This document shows, one piece after another, positions 26,550 to 36,159 of a stretch of 64,000 bases of DNA. Under the pieces are notes generated by a model, which saw only the letters and a list, made by a program, of their open reading frames with translations, did not search any database and had not been told where the DNA came from. The stretch is taken from the NCBI RefSeq assembly GCF_028389875.1, contig NC_084666.1, positions 28,800,308-28,864,307 of the forward strand. Direction: 5' to 3'. How positions within the stretch are numbered: position 1 is the first letter of the stretch; every line of letters starts with the position of its first letter. Both the position numbers and the translations under genes were made by a program. The DNA is from Rhea pennata. Its lineage: Eukaryota > Chordata > Aves > Rheiformes > Rheidae.

Positions 26550-27700
26550 TTTGTGTTCTGAGACAGAGGGAGAAGAGCCCAGTCTCCAATTATTTTATCA
26601 TGTTCAGCTTGTCTCCTAGCAATCATCTCCTTTGTAAAACAGAACCCTCTCAACATCTTCGGGGTTTATCCGAAGATTTTCATCACCCTCTCTGATTTCC
26701 CCCTTTTTCTACTCTACCCCTTTTTGATGTTGCAGAGACCTCCGCTGCACACATTGGTATAGGTTGCACTAAAGATTTATTTATATCATGGCACTAGAGT
26801 ATCCTCTGCAGATGTCTAGATGGGACCTCTTGGTCTCATTGACAAACAAATCGTATAATCTGTTTTATACACCCATTCAACTTCATTTAAAAGAAATTAG
26901 ATTTGGTTTTCCTCCTGCCACTCTTGTTAGACGGCGGTTCAAGTGTTTTGCTACTCTGGCTGCAGAGGCCAGTTTATACCCACTTGTCTTCATGCTGACA
27001 CTGGCTTCTAGTCTAAGCTTTCCCTTTCCTCAAGCCCCACTTTCTTTGTTTTGCCAAACTGCTATCCTCTGCTGAAACAGGCTGTCCCTTCCTTGAACAT
27101 CATAGGAGGTTTTGACCATACTTGTCCCGCTTTGGTTTACTCTTTCTTGAAACTGCGGGACAGAATCACACACCATATTTCAGATCTTTTTTTCTGAAAT
27201 TACTTACCTGACATGACTGGGTTCACATTTGCCTGTTTACATAGCTCCTACTCATCCTGTGATTAACAAGTCTTTCTTTTTCAAGCGCTAATTTCATAGT
27301 TGATAGAATAAATTTTTATGATTAATCTCTGCAAGTCATTAGTATTACCAAATTTAATTAGGCTTTCATTAATCCAGTCCTAAGAGGCACTGTTTTTTCA
27401 ATATACTATTCCCATTCTTGTTTGAGCTAATGATGACTCCCAACTCTGCCATCAGCAGATTTCATTAGCATGTTCATGTTCCTGATGCACCATTATAACG
27501 AAGACATTAAGGCAGACAGGAGCCTTGACGAATCCCACGGAGCAACTTCCCTTCAGTCTGACACTTCCCTTATAACATACCCCTCTGCCATCATCTCCTG
27601 ATCCCCACATCCTCTTTAAATAACCTTTCCTCTTTGGATAGCATCATCACTGAACCCAAATAGTAAAGATCTATCACACTTCCTTTCTTTAAAGAAAAGG
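26550..27700 (-). mobile_element. Ancient CR1/L3-like LINE fragment
   Basis: The + strand carries, in order, CTGCACACATTGGTATAGG, GATTTATTTATATCATGGCA, ATCAGCAGATTTCATTAGCA and CTTCAGTCTGACACTTCCCT. These resemble the reverse complement of the C-terminal/3' half of the CR1/L3 family found across amniotes. Stops are frequent in every frame. The limits are uncertain and the fossil may extend to about 28,300. Confidence 0.6.
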
Positions 27701-28358
27701 GGGGGAAGTGCATCAGGGAAAGATATTCTGAAGCAACATTTCATTTAATCCCATGTTTCATTTTATCCTATTCTCCATTTAATTCGATGTCTCTAATTAT
27801 TCCTCTCTTTGAGGTTTGTCCAAATTACTGAAACTATTTGTGTGAATCCCCTCCCTTTCTTTAATATGGATACTCCAGAGTGATTTGAGAGCTACACTAA
27901 AACCTCCTGTGACGAGCCTGCAACCTTCACCGTCTTGCTCTGTCAGTGCTCTGTGCAAGATACTTCGTTTTCCCCAGTGCAGAAATTTCCTGTGACATAG
28001 GAACCCATCCTCCCTTTGGTCTCATCTTTCACATAATCACCTTTTTAAAAAATGGAGCCAAAATGCCCATTACTTCAGAAAATATAGCGAGACCTCTTTT
28101 AGTCTGTACTCCCCTCTCACTCCATGGCAACCCTGTTTCTTTTTTCCCTGGCTGAAAAAAACCTGCTCCTGGCCATCATTCCTTTTCTCCTGTGATTCCT
28201 CATCTTGTAGACAGAACTTTCCGAGGTGAGCGAGCTGCCTCACCGTTACTTCTAGGCTTGCTATTTCCAGTGACCTCATCTACCAAGCTGTCAGATCTTC
28301 TGTAAAACCTTTCACCTTTGCTCAAGGTACAATGTCCAGATCATTTCTGCCGCTCTGG

Positions 28359-28361
<3 letters not shown>

Positions 28362-28399
<38 letters not shown>
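28362..28399. repeat. Poly(A) run of 38
   Basis: Thirty-eight uninterrupted A followed by CACACAG. There is no AATAAA just upstream, so it does not look like a retrocopy tail. Confidence 0.95.
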
Positions 28400-28400
<1 letters not shown>

Positions 28401-30100
28401 ACACAGTGTTTCCTTTTTATCCAAGTCCTTTGGCTGTGCTGATTTTTTCTAATTATGTCTCTTTTTTCCTGCTTGACTTAGAATGCCTTTTTACTCATCC
28501 ATTTGCTTTAAACTGCATTGATTTACAATCTATCAAATGATTTTTTTCCTATGATCTTAATGGCCTTACAATACATTCACTGCTTACAAGTGATAAAATA
28601 ACACCACCTCTTCTTGTTTCAGTGACTGTCAAAGAAATCTGTTTCTCTACTGTATCCAGCACTTCTCCAGCCCAATCAATATTCACAGCACCAGCTATTC
28701 TCCCATTTCTACCTGGGAAAGGAGAGCTGCTCAGTAAGCATTATATGCTAGGTATCTTTATCCATGTGCAAACATAACTTCACAGCTTGTAGCAAGCCCT
28801 ATTCAAATGTTTGTTTGTTCCGATGGTGACTCCAATGTCACTGACTCTCGGTTTTGCCACAGGCTCTCTTTTAACAGCTTTTCCTGCTGTGATTTTGATC
28901 CAAATACTTCGGGTCTATTCCTCCGTCTTTTTATGTAATTCAGCATTCAGTGCTACTCAGTGACCTTCACCGTTACCTCTTCCAGAACATGGGAAAGTAC
29001 CTTTGGGTCAACGATTTCACTCTGCTCTTTTATTTCCTTAATAGCAGGCCTTGTTTCATGAGTTGGTGGGTTTTATTCCTCCATTTTATTGCTCAGGCTC
29101 CTTGCTTATGTACCCAAGTGTTTTGAATGTGCTATGCTGTCCACTTTGCTCCCAGGCTGGTACAAGCTGCTGGTTCCTGCCCACCTCTCATTTACATTTT
29201 CCCTCCCTTGCCATCATCGTCTCTTCTGCTGTCTCTTTAGCCATTCTCATAGCCATGTTTTACTTGCCTTTTTTCCCCCGTTTCCTTGCATAGCCCTCCA
29301 CCCCCCCCCAACTTTGCTTCTGAACTCCTTAGTTTCAATTCTGTTCTTAACCAGTTGCCTCAGGTCTGGTTTCGGAGAGCTCCCACTCCAAGTGGTATCT
29401 TAAAGTGCTCCATAATCCTGAGCCTTGTCCAAGGCAAGCACGGCAGGGGAAGGAAAGCCTTCCGGAGGTGCAGAAATCAAGCCGTATCCCTACGCGGAAG
29501 CAGAATGTATGTGCTCCAGGAAAGGTAAAGATCAGAAGGTGCCTGAGACCTACTGTGATGCTGCTCATGTCTGGGTCTGTATAGTGGCACTTAGAGGTGT
29601 AAAACCCCAAATAAGATCCCCGGAAAGATGCGGTCAGCTCTGCCATGGAGCGACAGAGGTGCTTGATGCTTCTGCTAATGCTGGAAGTGTCTCGTTTTGA
29701 CGGTTGCCAGCTGCCTGTGCACTGATCCGTACCTGCGCTCGGCGCCTTCCCACCCACCCGGCAGCCTGCGGGGACAAACCCAAGCTCTGCGGCTCGTCTT
29801 CGGCCCGAGTTTTCACCCTCAGGGCTGCCCGGCCGGGCGCCCCGCGGGGCCCGGTGTCCGAGCAGCGCCGCGGCCGCGGAGCCTCCCCAGGCCGCGCTCG
29901 CGGTGCCGCTCCCGGCGCGGCCGCCGCCGCCTCTCGGGCCGCAGCGCAGCGCGGGCGGCTCCTTGCAAAAAGATAAAGGAGGGGGGGAGCGAAAAAAAAA
30001 AAAGGTTGCAGAAACTTGCAAGTGCCCGCTTGCAGGGAAAAGGCGGACACACCGAAGAAGCGCGTTCTGCCCGTGGGGGAGCGGCGCGGGGGGCGGCCGG

Positions 30101-30160
30101 GCTGCCGGCGCGGGGGGCGGTGCGGGCGCGGGGGGCTGCCGGCGCGGGGGGCGGTGCGGG
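30101..30160 (+). repeat. 34-bp tandem duplication in the RASL11B leader, G-rich
   Basis: The 26-base segment beginning GCTGCCGGCGCGGGG at 30,101 recurs at 30,135, a period of 34 bases. Each copy has several runs of four to six G, so the + strand could form G-quadruplexes. It probably lies in the 5' UTR or core promoter. Confidence 0.75.
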
Positions 30161-30205
30161 GGGCGGTGGCGGCGGCGGGGCGGCCCCGCCGGGGCGCGGC
30201 GAGGG

Positions 30206-30233
30206 GCGGCGGCGGCGGCGGCGGCGGCGGCGG
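30206..30233 (+). repeat. GGC trinucleotide repeat, first tract
   Basis: About nine uninterrupted GGC units upstream of the RASL11B start codon, probably in the 5' UTR. Confidence 0.9.
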
Positions 30234-30287
30234 AGCGAGGCCGCCGGGGCGGGGTTTGCGGGGGCGCCCAGAAAAGCGCCGCGGGAG

Positions 30288-30313
30288 CGGCGGCGGCGGC
30301 GGCGGCGGCGGGC
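30288..30313 (+). repeat. CGG trinucleotide repeat, second tract
   Basis: About eight CGG units that end about 37 bases before the RASL11B start codon. Together with the first tract this makes a GC-rich leader that is likely to be length-variable. Confidence 0.9.
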
Positions 30314-30349
30314 GGAGCGGGCCGCGGCGCGGCGCGGCGCGGAGCGGCG

Positions 30350-30485
30350 ATGCGCCTGACGCAGAGCATGTGCACCATCGCGGAGTGCGGCGCGGCCGGC
30401 GCCGAGGGCTGCCCCGCGGCCGGCGCCGCTCGCCCCCGCCTCGTCAAGATCGCCGTGGTGGGGGGCAGCGGCGTGGGCAAGACAG
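30350..30485 (+). CDS. RASL11B: RASL11B coding exon 1 (start to P-loop)
   Basis: Encodes residues 1-45 plus one base. It covers an Ala/Gly-rich N-terminus and the P-loop, ending ACAG before the donor GTGAGG. The split codon (G + CG) is completed by exon 2 as Ala46. The N-terminal MRL..MCTIAE stretch matches the family; the Ala-rich stretch after it is the least conserved part. Confidence 0.95.
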
Positions 30486-33364
30486 GTGAGGCGGGGGGCG
30501 CGGGGGCCGCGGGGCCGCGGGCGGCGAGCCCGGCTAACGCCGCCTCTCTCTGGCCTCCCGCAGCGCTGGTGGTGCGGTTCCTCACGAGGCGCTTCATCGG
30601 CGACTACGAGCGCAACGCAGGTGAGTGCCGGCCCGGTCCGGCCCGGCTCGGCCCGGCCCGGCCCCTCGGGGCGCGACGGCAGCGCCGCTGCCTTTGTGCT
30701 GCCCCGGGGCCAGGGCGGCGGCGGCGGCGCTGGGGACCGCGGGCGCGTGGTGGTGCTGGTGGTGCTGGTGGGAACTGGGCTGTGCAGCCTCGGGCGGCGG
30801 GTGGTGCTGGTGGCGGTGGCGGTGGATGTTCACTGCCACGTAAAAGCAGCAGCGAGGGCAGAGGGGGAAGCCGCTCCGCGCCCGTGCAGCGGCGCCGGGC
30901 CGCGGGCTCACCGAAAGGGGCTGTACGGTCCTGGAAGTAGGCGTGCAAAAATAGCATGGAATCGGGTCGTAAGTGTGGGAGACCTGCAGGATGATGGGGC
31001 TATGATGGCAACTCGCAGCAGGTACTTCTAGGGGAAGGGGCTTCACAGACCCACCACCACGGCGTGGCGGGCTGGCAACTTGTTTTTGTTGGACATTCAG
31101 CCCATGCAATAGTCTGACTGGCCGTCCGAAGAGAGGTGCACACCAGTTACCGCAAACAGGCAGTTTATGATCACAGCTTCACCACTGCTGCCTTTTACCG
31201 CGTTTCCATTCTTTACCAGCATTTACTTTATATGGAGAAAACATCCTTCTTTGAGAAAGTCTTTTATCTAAAACAAGAAAGCATAAACCTAATATTTTAC
31301 CCTAGGCAAACTGAATACTAACAGCTGAAAGACCCAGGCAGTGTCAGGTAAATGGAGAAAAAGAAGCGGCAATGTTAAGTACTTGCCTGAGCATAGGATA
31401 GTGTCAGTGTAAAGTCATACAAACTTAAGTACAGAAATCTGCTGAGGAAATGACGGGGGCGGGGGGGGGGGGGGGAATCCCACCAAACAAACAGCATACA
31501 GTAAATATTACTGACCAGCCAGCAGAGCTTAAAAATGATCTTTCAGAGAAAAGGTTTGGCAAAGTGCAGAAAGATTAAGTGACAAGCAAACTGCACTTCT
31601 ATATTAAAAGTTGGTTATTCTGCATAGTTACCTTTATACTTCAGCCAGCCTTTGGGAAGTGATTGAGCTCCAAGTTGCACAATATTAACTGTCAAGCTTC
31701 AAAACAAGTCAATGCAGATTGAATCCCAGGTTTCCAGAACATCAAAAAAATTAAGGGGTTGTTAAACATACCAAATTTTTTTATTGGTCCTTCAGTTCAC
31801 TAATAGCAATATCACTTTCTCTGCAAAACTAACGGGGGAGGGGGGAAGTGAGGTGGTGTATTACTTCATCCAGTTCCTTCCAAAAGCAGCATTTATCTGT
31901 CTGTGGAGCGGTGACTGTACTTGTGATACTGTTGGTGTTGTCATTAGGTAATCTCTACAGCAGACATATCCAGATAGATGGAGAGATGTTGGCTATTCAA
32001 GTGCAAGATACTCCAGGAGTTCAGGTGAGCTAGACACATCCATGCAGTTCACCAAAGGAGCTCCGATTTTTGTGTGCATGTCCCTCCATGTCTGCAAGAT
32101 CCTCTCATTACAGTCCTTCTAGAAAATATTTCACTGTCCCTTTCAGAGTTTGGTATTCCGCGTGGGAGAACTGGTAACTGGTTTTTTAACCAGTCAAACC
32201 AGATGTCTCAGGTGCCCATAGTGTGCTGGCAGTAAAAGAAAACAACTCACTATTTCACCAAATCATTTGTACGTGGGAGGCTCATTACTTTTGTAGGGCT
32301 GAATTATTTAAATGTCTTATTCTCACATATGAGGAACATTAGATAAAAAGACTAAATGCTTTTGTGCAGATGTGGTACACATGAATAAAGATGTTATGAC
32401 TACAGCCTAGCAAAGATTCACTTCATAAATGTGTACGATGGAAACTTAGGTCTACTGTGTTGTGCCTGTACTCAATAGGATGTTGTAAGTTAAAGTTTTG
32501 AATGTATAGACCTGAGTAATGCTGGATTTCTGCCTTTCTGAACTGGGCAGCTCTCCAGGTCTAAATGCTTCCAGCTCATATCTTTGCTTCCCCAGACTTA
32601 CTGTCTAGCCAGTTAATTTCCCATTCTGTGGAACTACAAAGTCTCTCTCTGCATGCAGAACTACTCAGGTCGATTTTCCGTTTGAGTATAGCAAGCTCCA
32701 GTGTTAAATTCCAGCTTTTTGCAGCTGAATCAACATATATATTTGTGTGTCACACTCAGATTAAGTTTGTATTTGAAATGCAAATACATAATGTCTGAAA
32801 GTATAAAATGCATTTGGCTTTACAGATGTTGAAGATAGTTGAAGTAGCAAAAAAGATTACAGGAGCCTATCTAACTTAAGATAATTCATCTTCCAGATCC
32901 ATGAACACAGTCTGGATTGTAATGACCAGCTGAACAGATGCATTCGCTGGGCAGATGCACTTGTGATTGTCTTCTCCATCACAGATTATAAGAGCTATGA
33001 ACTACTTAGTCACCTTTACCATCACGTTCGACAGTTGCATCCAGGAAACACAGTTCCTGTTGTCATTGTAGCCAACAAAGCTGATCTCTTGCATATTAAA
33101 GAGGTGGAGCCTCAGCATGGACTTCAGCTGGCCAACATGCTGGGCTGTACTTTCTATGAAGTATCTGTCAGTGAAAACTATAACGATGTCTTCAATGCTT
33201 TCCATGTCCTGTGTAAGGAAGTTAGCAAACAACAAACAACCAGCACTCCTGAGCGAAGAAGAACCTCTCTTATTCCACGGCCCAAATCCCCCAACATGCA
33301 GGACCTGAAGAGGAGGTTTAAGCAAGCTTTGTCTGCTAAAGTGAGGACTGTCACTTCTGTTTAA
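30350..33364 (+). CDS. RASL11B: RASL11B, Ras-like family 11 member B, four coding exons, 245 aa
   Basis: Coding exons are 30350-30485, 30564-30620, 31948-32024 and 32897-33364. All three introns are GT-AG and the joined frame is open for 245 codons, against 248 aa in human RASL11B (from memory). Visible motifs are the P-loop GGSGVGKT at residues 38-45 (Lys44 contacts the phosphates), DTPG at 85-88 in place of the Ras DTAG, and NKAD at 150-153 for guanine recognition. The C-terminus is basic (KRRFKQ) and ends TVTSV with no CAAX box, so no prenylation is expected and the protein is probably cytosolic or nuclear. The family is known as atypical Ras-like GTPases; zebrafish rasl11b has been linked to Nodal co-receptor signalling and the human gene to TGF-beta response (established knowledge). 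The start is the first ATG after about 650 bases of ATG-free CpG island. Its context is moderate, with G at -3. Intron 1 is only 78 bp. Confidence 0.97.
30564..30620 (+). CDS. RASL11B: RASL11B coding exon 2 (57 bases)
   Basis: Small exon encoding [19 protein letters not shown] plus one base. The acceptor is CCTCCCGCAG and the donor is GTGAGT. It holds the end of helix 1 and the switch I region, which is conserved in RASL11 proteins. Confidence 0.95.
30621..31947 (+). other. RASL11B intron 2
   Basis: The left third is still CpG island, with GGTGCTGGT-type imperfect repeats near 30,750-30,830. The right part is AT-rich. A G5-C-G15 run sits at 31,455-31,475. No other gene is seen. Confidence 0.9.
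31455..31475 (+). repeat. Guanine homopolymer in RASL11B intron 2
   Basis: Five G, one C, then fifteen G. Confidence 0.95.
31948..32024 (+). CDS. RASL11B: RASL11B coding exon 3 (DTPG motif)
   Basis: Encodes Gly65 to Gln90, including the G3 motif DTPG. The acceptor is GTTGTCATTAG and the donor is GTGAGC. Length 77 bases brings the frame back to phase 0 for exon 4. Confidence 0.95.
32025..32896 (+). other. RASL11B intron 3
   Basis: GT-AG intron of 872 bases. It is AT-rich and nothing else is seen in it. Confidence 0.9.
32897..33364 (+). CDS. RASL11B: RASL11B coding exon 4 (C-terminal half and stop)
   Basis: Encodes residues 91-245 with the NKAD guanine-binding motif, the EVSVSENY segment around the G5 region, and the conserved basic tail. 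The stop is TAA at 33362-33364. The acceptor is ATCTTCCAG. Confidence 0.96.
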   Translation: MHEHSLDCNDQLNRCIRWADALVIVFSITDYKSYELLSHLYHHVRQLHPGNTVPVVIVANKADLLHIKEVEPQHGLQLANMLGCTFYEVSVSENYNDVFNAFHVLCKEVSKQQTTSTPERRRTSLIPRPKSPNMQDLKRRFKQALSAKVRTVTSV

Positions 33365-34515
33365 AAGCAGAGCCAAGCGGAGGTTTTGGTCTTCCCAACA
33401 TTTTAGCCCAAGTTTGACACCTGGAATGTTAAACACTGGCACTTCTAGAGTCCAAGGCATTGGGGGTTTGGGGGGGAAGGTGGTTCAGGTAGCCTTCCGA
33501 ATGGCTGTAGAAACAAGAAACTGGCTAAAGAAGATGGGAGGGGGGAACTCTTGGAATGGTTCTGGGAGGTAAATTATGGAACAAGTTTCATTTCCAAATG
33601 AAAATGCTTTCCAGTAAATGAACTTTCAGTTTGTCTTTTCTCCAATGGGACAGATTTGGCTTAAAGTTCATGCAGAAAAAAACTTTTAACTGTAACTCTC
33701 AACTTCTTGTACCTGAGCAGGGAAATAGCCTGAACTGTAGTTCACTGTTCAGAAGTAACCACTTGAGTCTTACCGTGTTTTCACTTGGATGAAGGACAGC
33801 ATGATATATCTGTTTAATTTTATTGCACAGTAGAGCCATTTATTACGCATGTATTTCAAAACAAACAAGCAAACATGAAATTATTCTATAAATGTAAAAT
33901 AAGTGGATGTGACTGGGTATCAAGACTGTAAACAATGGTCCTTTATTTTTTACTAGCTACATTATTGCTGACAATTTGAGCAGACTCTTTGTATGCAAAA
34001 CTATTGTCCACAGGGTGTAAATGTATCTAATTGCAAGTGACTTGTGAGTGTTTTACTGTCTGAAAGTAATATTGTCCAGACTAAATGATCCAACACCGAG
34101 CTCTTGAGGAATGAGCCCGGAGTTGAGTGATAGTCCACTGTAGGTAGCAGCTGGTATGAGACATTTTTCTCCTTCTGTCACTCTACCATGTATGATAGGC
34201 ACAGAAAGAACTTGGCTGTAATTCAGCTTTGATGTGAAACATGCTGCAGGCTGTAGGCAATGAAGCTGGTTGATTTGTTCTGAGCTGAGCCAGTTATTGG
34301 TCATCCTTAAACACGTATGGCAGATTTATGTATTTTTACATTGAGCCAATGGAGTTCACAGGCAAAAGGCCTTATACACATGCACTTTAAAAAGCCAGTT
34401 GTGCTTTTGTGTAAACTGTAACTTATTTATTTTGTGTATAGTTACTCCTCATATGGAGCAGACTTTTCATTCTTACTGCCTGTTTCAACATTAAATTTTT
34501 TGGATTGCATGTTTT
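33365..34515 (+). other. RASL11B: RASL11B 3' UTR
   Basis: Runs from the stop codon to about 20 bases past an ATTAAA signal. It contains the AU-rich nonamer TTATTTATT at 34,423-34,431 and GCACTTTA at 34,382-34,389, an 8-mer match to the miR-17 seed family. The 3' boundary is inferred from the signal. Confidence 0.75.
34490..34495 (+). terminator. RASL11B: Poly(A) signal ATTAAA of RASL11B
   Basis: ATTAAA is followed within 20-50 bases by a T/GT-rich tract (TGTTTTCGTGTGTTCTTTATG), the usual layout of a cleavage site. Cleavage is expected near 34,510-34,520. Confidence 0.7.
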
Positions 34516-36159
34516 CGTGTGTTCTTTATGTCTATGAGAAACAATTAGTGAAACCAATTGGTGAACCAGTGAAACACTGAGACAAAAGTAATAGTTTTCT
34601 TAGGGTAGGTAACATACACTGCAGAAACAGAGTTAAGGAGGCCTTTGCTGCCTATACTGTTGCTTCATTAGCATGACCTGCAGGGGGAAGCTTTCACAAC
34701 CCTTTTACAATTTCCTTGTAAGAAATTCTTTCAGGAGAGGAACTGAAAAATGGAGAGGCTTTACAAAATAGAACAGGATTTTTCATGTCCTTTGTCAAAA
34801 AACTCTAATGAGAAAAGAATCATGTAGGGTAGGTCAAAATTGGCAAAACACTGAGTTTTAAGTGCCTTCTACTTAAAAACAAAAGTTGGTAGAACAGTTT
34901 TGTATATTGAGCTATATGACACAATGAAGAATTCAAGTTATTGCAAGTCTGCAACTGTTTTATTCATGTATAAAGTAGCTTTAATGTGAGCTCCTACTGC
35001 ACCCTTCTGCTGAGGAGGATGGTAGTGCTTGGACTAGACTGACTACCACACAGCCTCCCTGGGTTAGTACACAGGCACAGTAATCGGTGTGGGGAGACAC
35101 CGACATGGTCCTGCTGCTGATCATCTTTTGAACACAAGCTGCCACCCCAGCCTCACCACTGATTTAGGACTAGGATTTTAAACAAAACCGAGCTTGCTCG
35201 TCCAGCCTGAGCTTCTCACCAAATACTGCTTAGCTCATTCTAGTAGCAAACCTCCTTGCTAAGAGTGGCCTTGTGTTTTTTTCCTCCGCATCCCTGTTTA
35301 GTTTAGTTTAGTGTCACACATGAAGGACTTAGAGACTCCTCGGGCACTTGCACGAGCAAAGTCTCTTCTGTGCTGCTCCTGTTTTCACATGACTGGCAGG
35401 AGCTTTGTGTCCCTCCAGCAGCCACAGGAACAAGGGAAAGGTTTTGTCAGGGCATGACAACACCCATTGCCCTGGCCTTCCCCCAGTATGCATTATGCTG
35501 TTTCCTACAAAAATGGAGCTACTTATTTTGTGAGAGCCTCTGTAAAGCCTCAATTCCAGTCTTGTTCTACAAGAGGAGTAGGTTTCTTGCAGCCATCTGC
35601 TGCTCCCTCTTTAGCTACTAAGAATGGGATGGTGGATGAGTCCCAGCATCTGCCCCCACATCTGTGCCCACTGGCTGAAAAGACCCTCCTGTGAGGAACT
35701 CTGGAAAAACAGCCACTGCCTCAAGGCAGGGAAAATGCTTGACCTGTAAGAAGTGCGACAGCACAAGTGTCTACTTAAACCCAACTCATTATCCTTTACA
35801 GGATGTCCTCAAATGGCCAGGTGAGAAACCTGAGAGCACTTGATGAAAATGAGTAGGGGAGAGAAAGCCACAGCAACCAGACTCGATCATCACAGGAAAA
35901 CAGCATCTCAGAGACAGGAATACCTAAGCCCCTTGGGGTTGTCGCCAGAGGTCAGCAATGACCACTAGAAGGAGAAAAGACTTTCTGCTGCCAGCAGAGT
36001 ATAGACACCTCTCCAGGATACCTCCCAGGACAGAAGCTTTAGGTTCCTAGGGGCAATCAAATAGTGCAAAAGAAAACTGGGTCACAGGCATGTGCTGTCT
36101 GGGCATGCACAGCCTTGTGTAACCAGTGGGAGAGAGCAAAGGGATGAAGTTAGGCTCAA

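Larger units (their letters stand above)
18791..29699. other. Intergenic DNA upstream of RASL11B
   Basis: 18.9-20.5 kb is AT-rich with transcription-factor-like motifs. 21.8-22.0 and 24.6-24.75 kb are locally GC-richer without motifs. 26.5-28.3 kb is an ancient CR1/L3 fossil and 28.36 kb a poly(A) run. No gene is recognised. Confidence 0.7.
29700..30960 (+). promoter_or_regulatory. RASL11B: CpG island and promoter/5' leader of RASL11B
   Basis: Dense CpG and very high GC run from about 29,700 through exon 2 and into intron 2, while both flanks are AT-rich. No TATA box is visible, which is usual for CpG-island promoters. There is no ATG between about 29,680 and the start codon at 30,350. The exact start of transcription cannot be read from the sequence. 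Confidence 0.85.

Noticed and set aside
1-30000. An ERVMER34-1-like envelope gene between USP46 and RASL11B, as in mammals
   Set aside because: No long envelope-like frame is present; that insertion is a mammalian feature.
29347-30597. 416-codon open frame on the - strand across the RASL11B CpG island
   Set aside because: Low-complexity Ala/Pro/Arg translation of GC-rich DNA antisense to a real first exon; GC-rich sequence has few stops. No motif.
29903-30940. Long + strand frames (up to 345 codons) through RASL11B exons 1-2
   Set aside because: They read through the true splice donors and give Gly/Arg/Ala low-complexity protein; the spliced RASL11B frame explains the coding signal.
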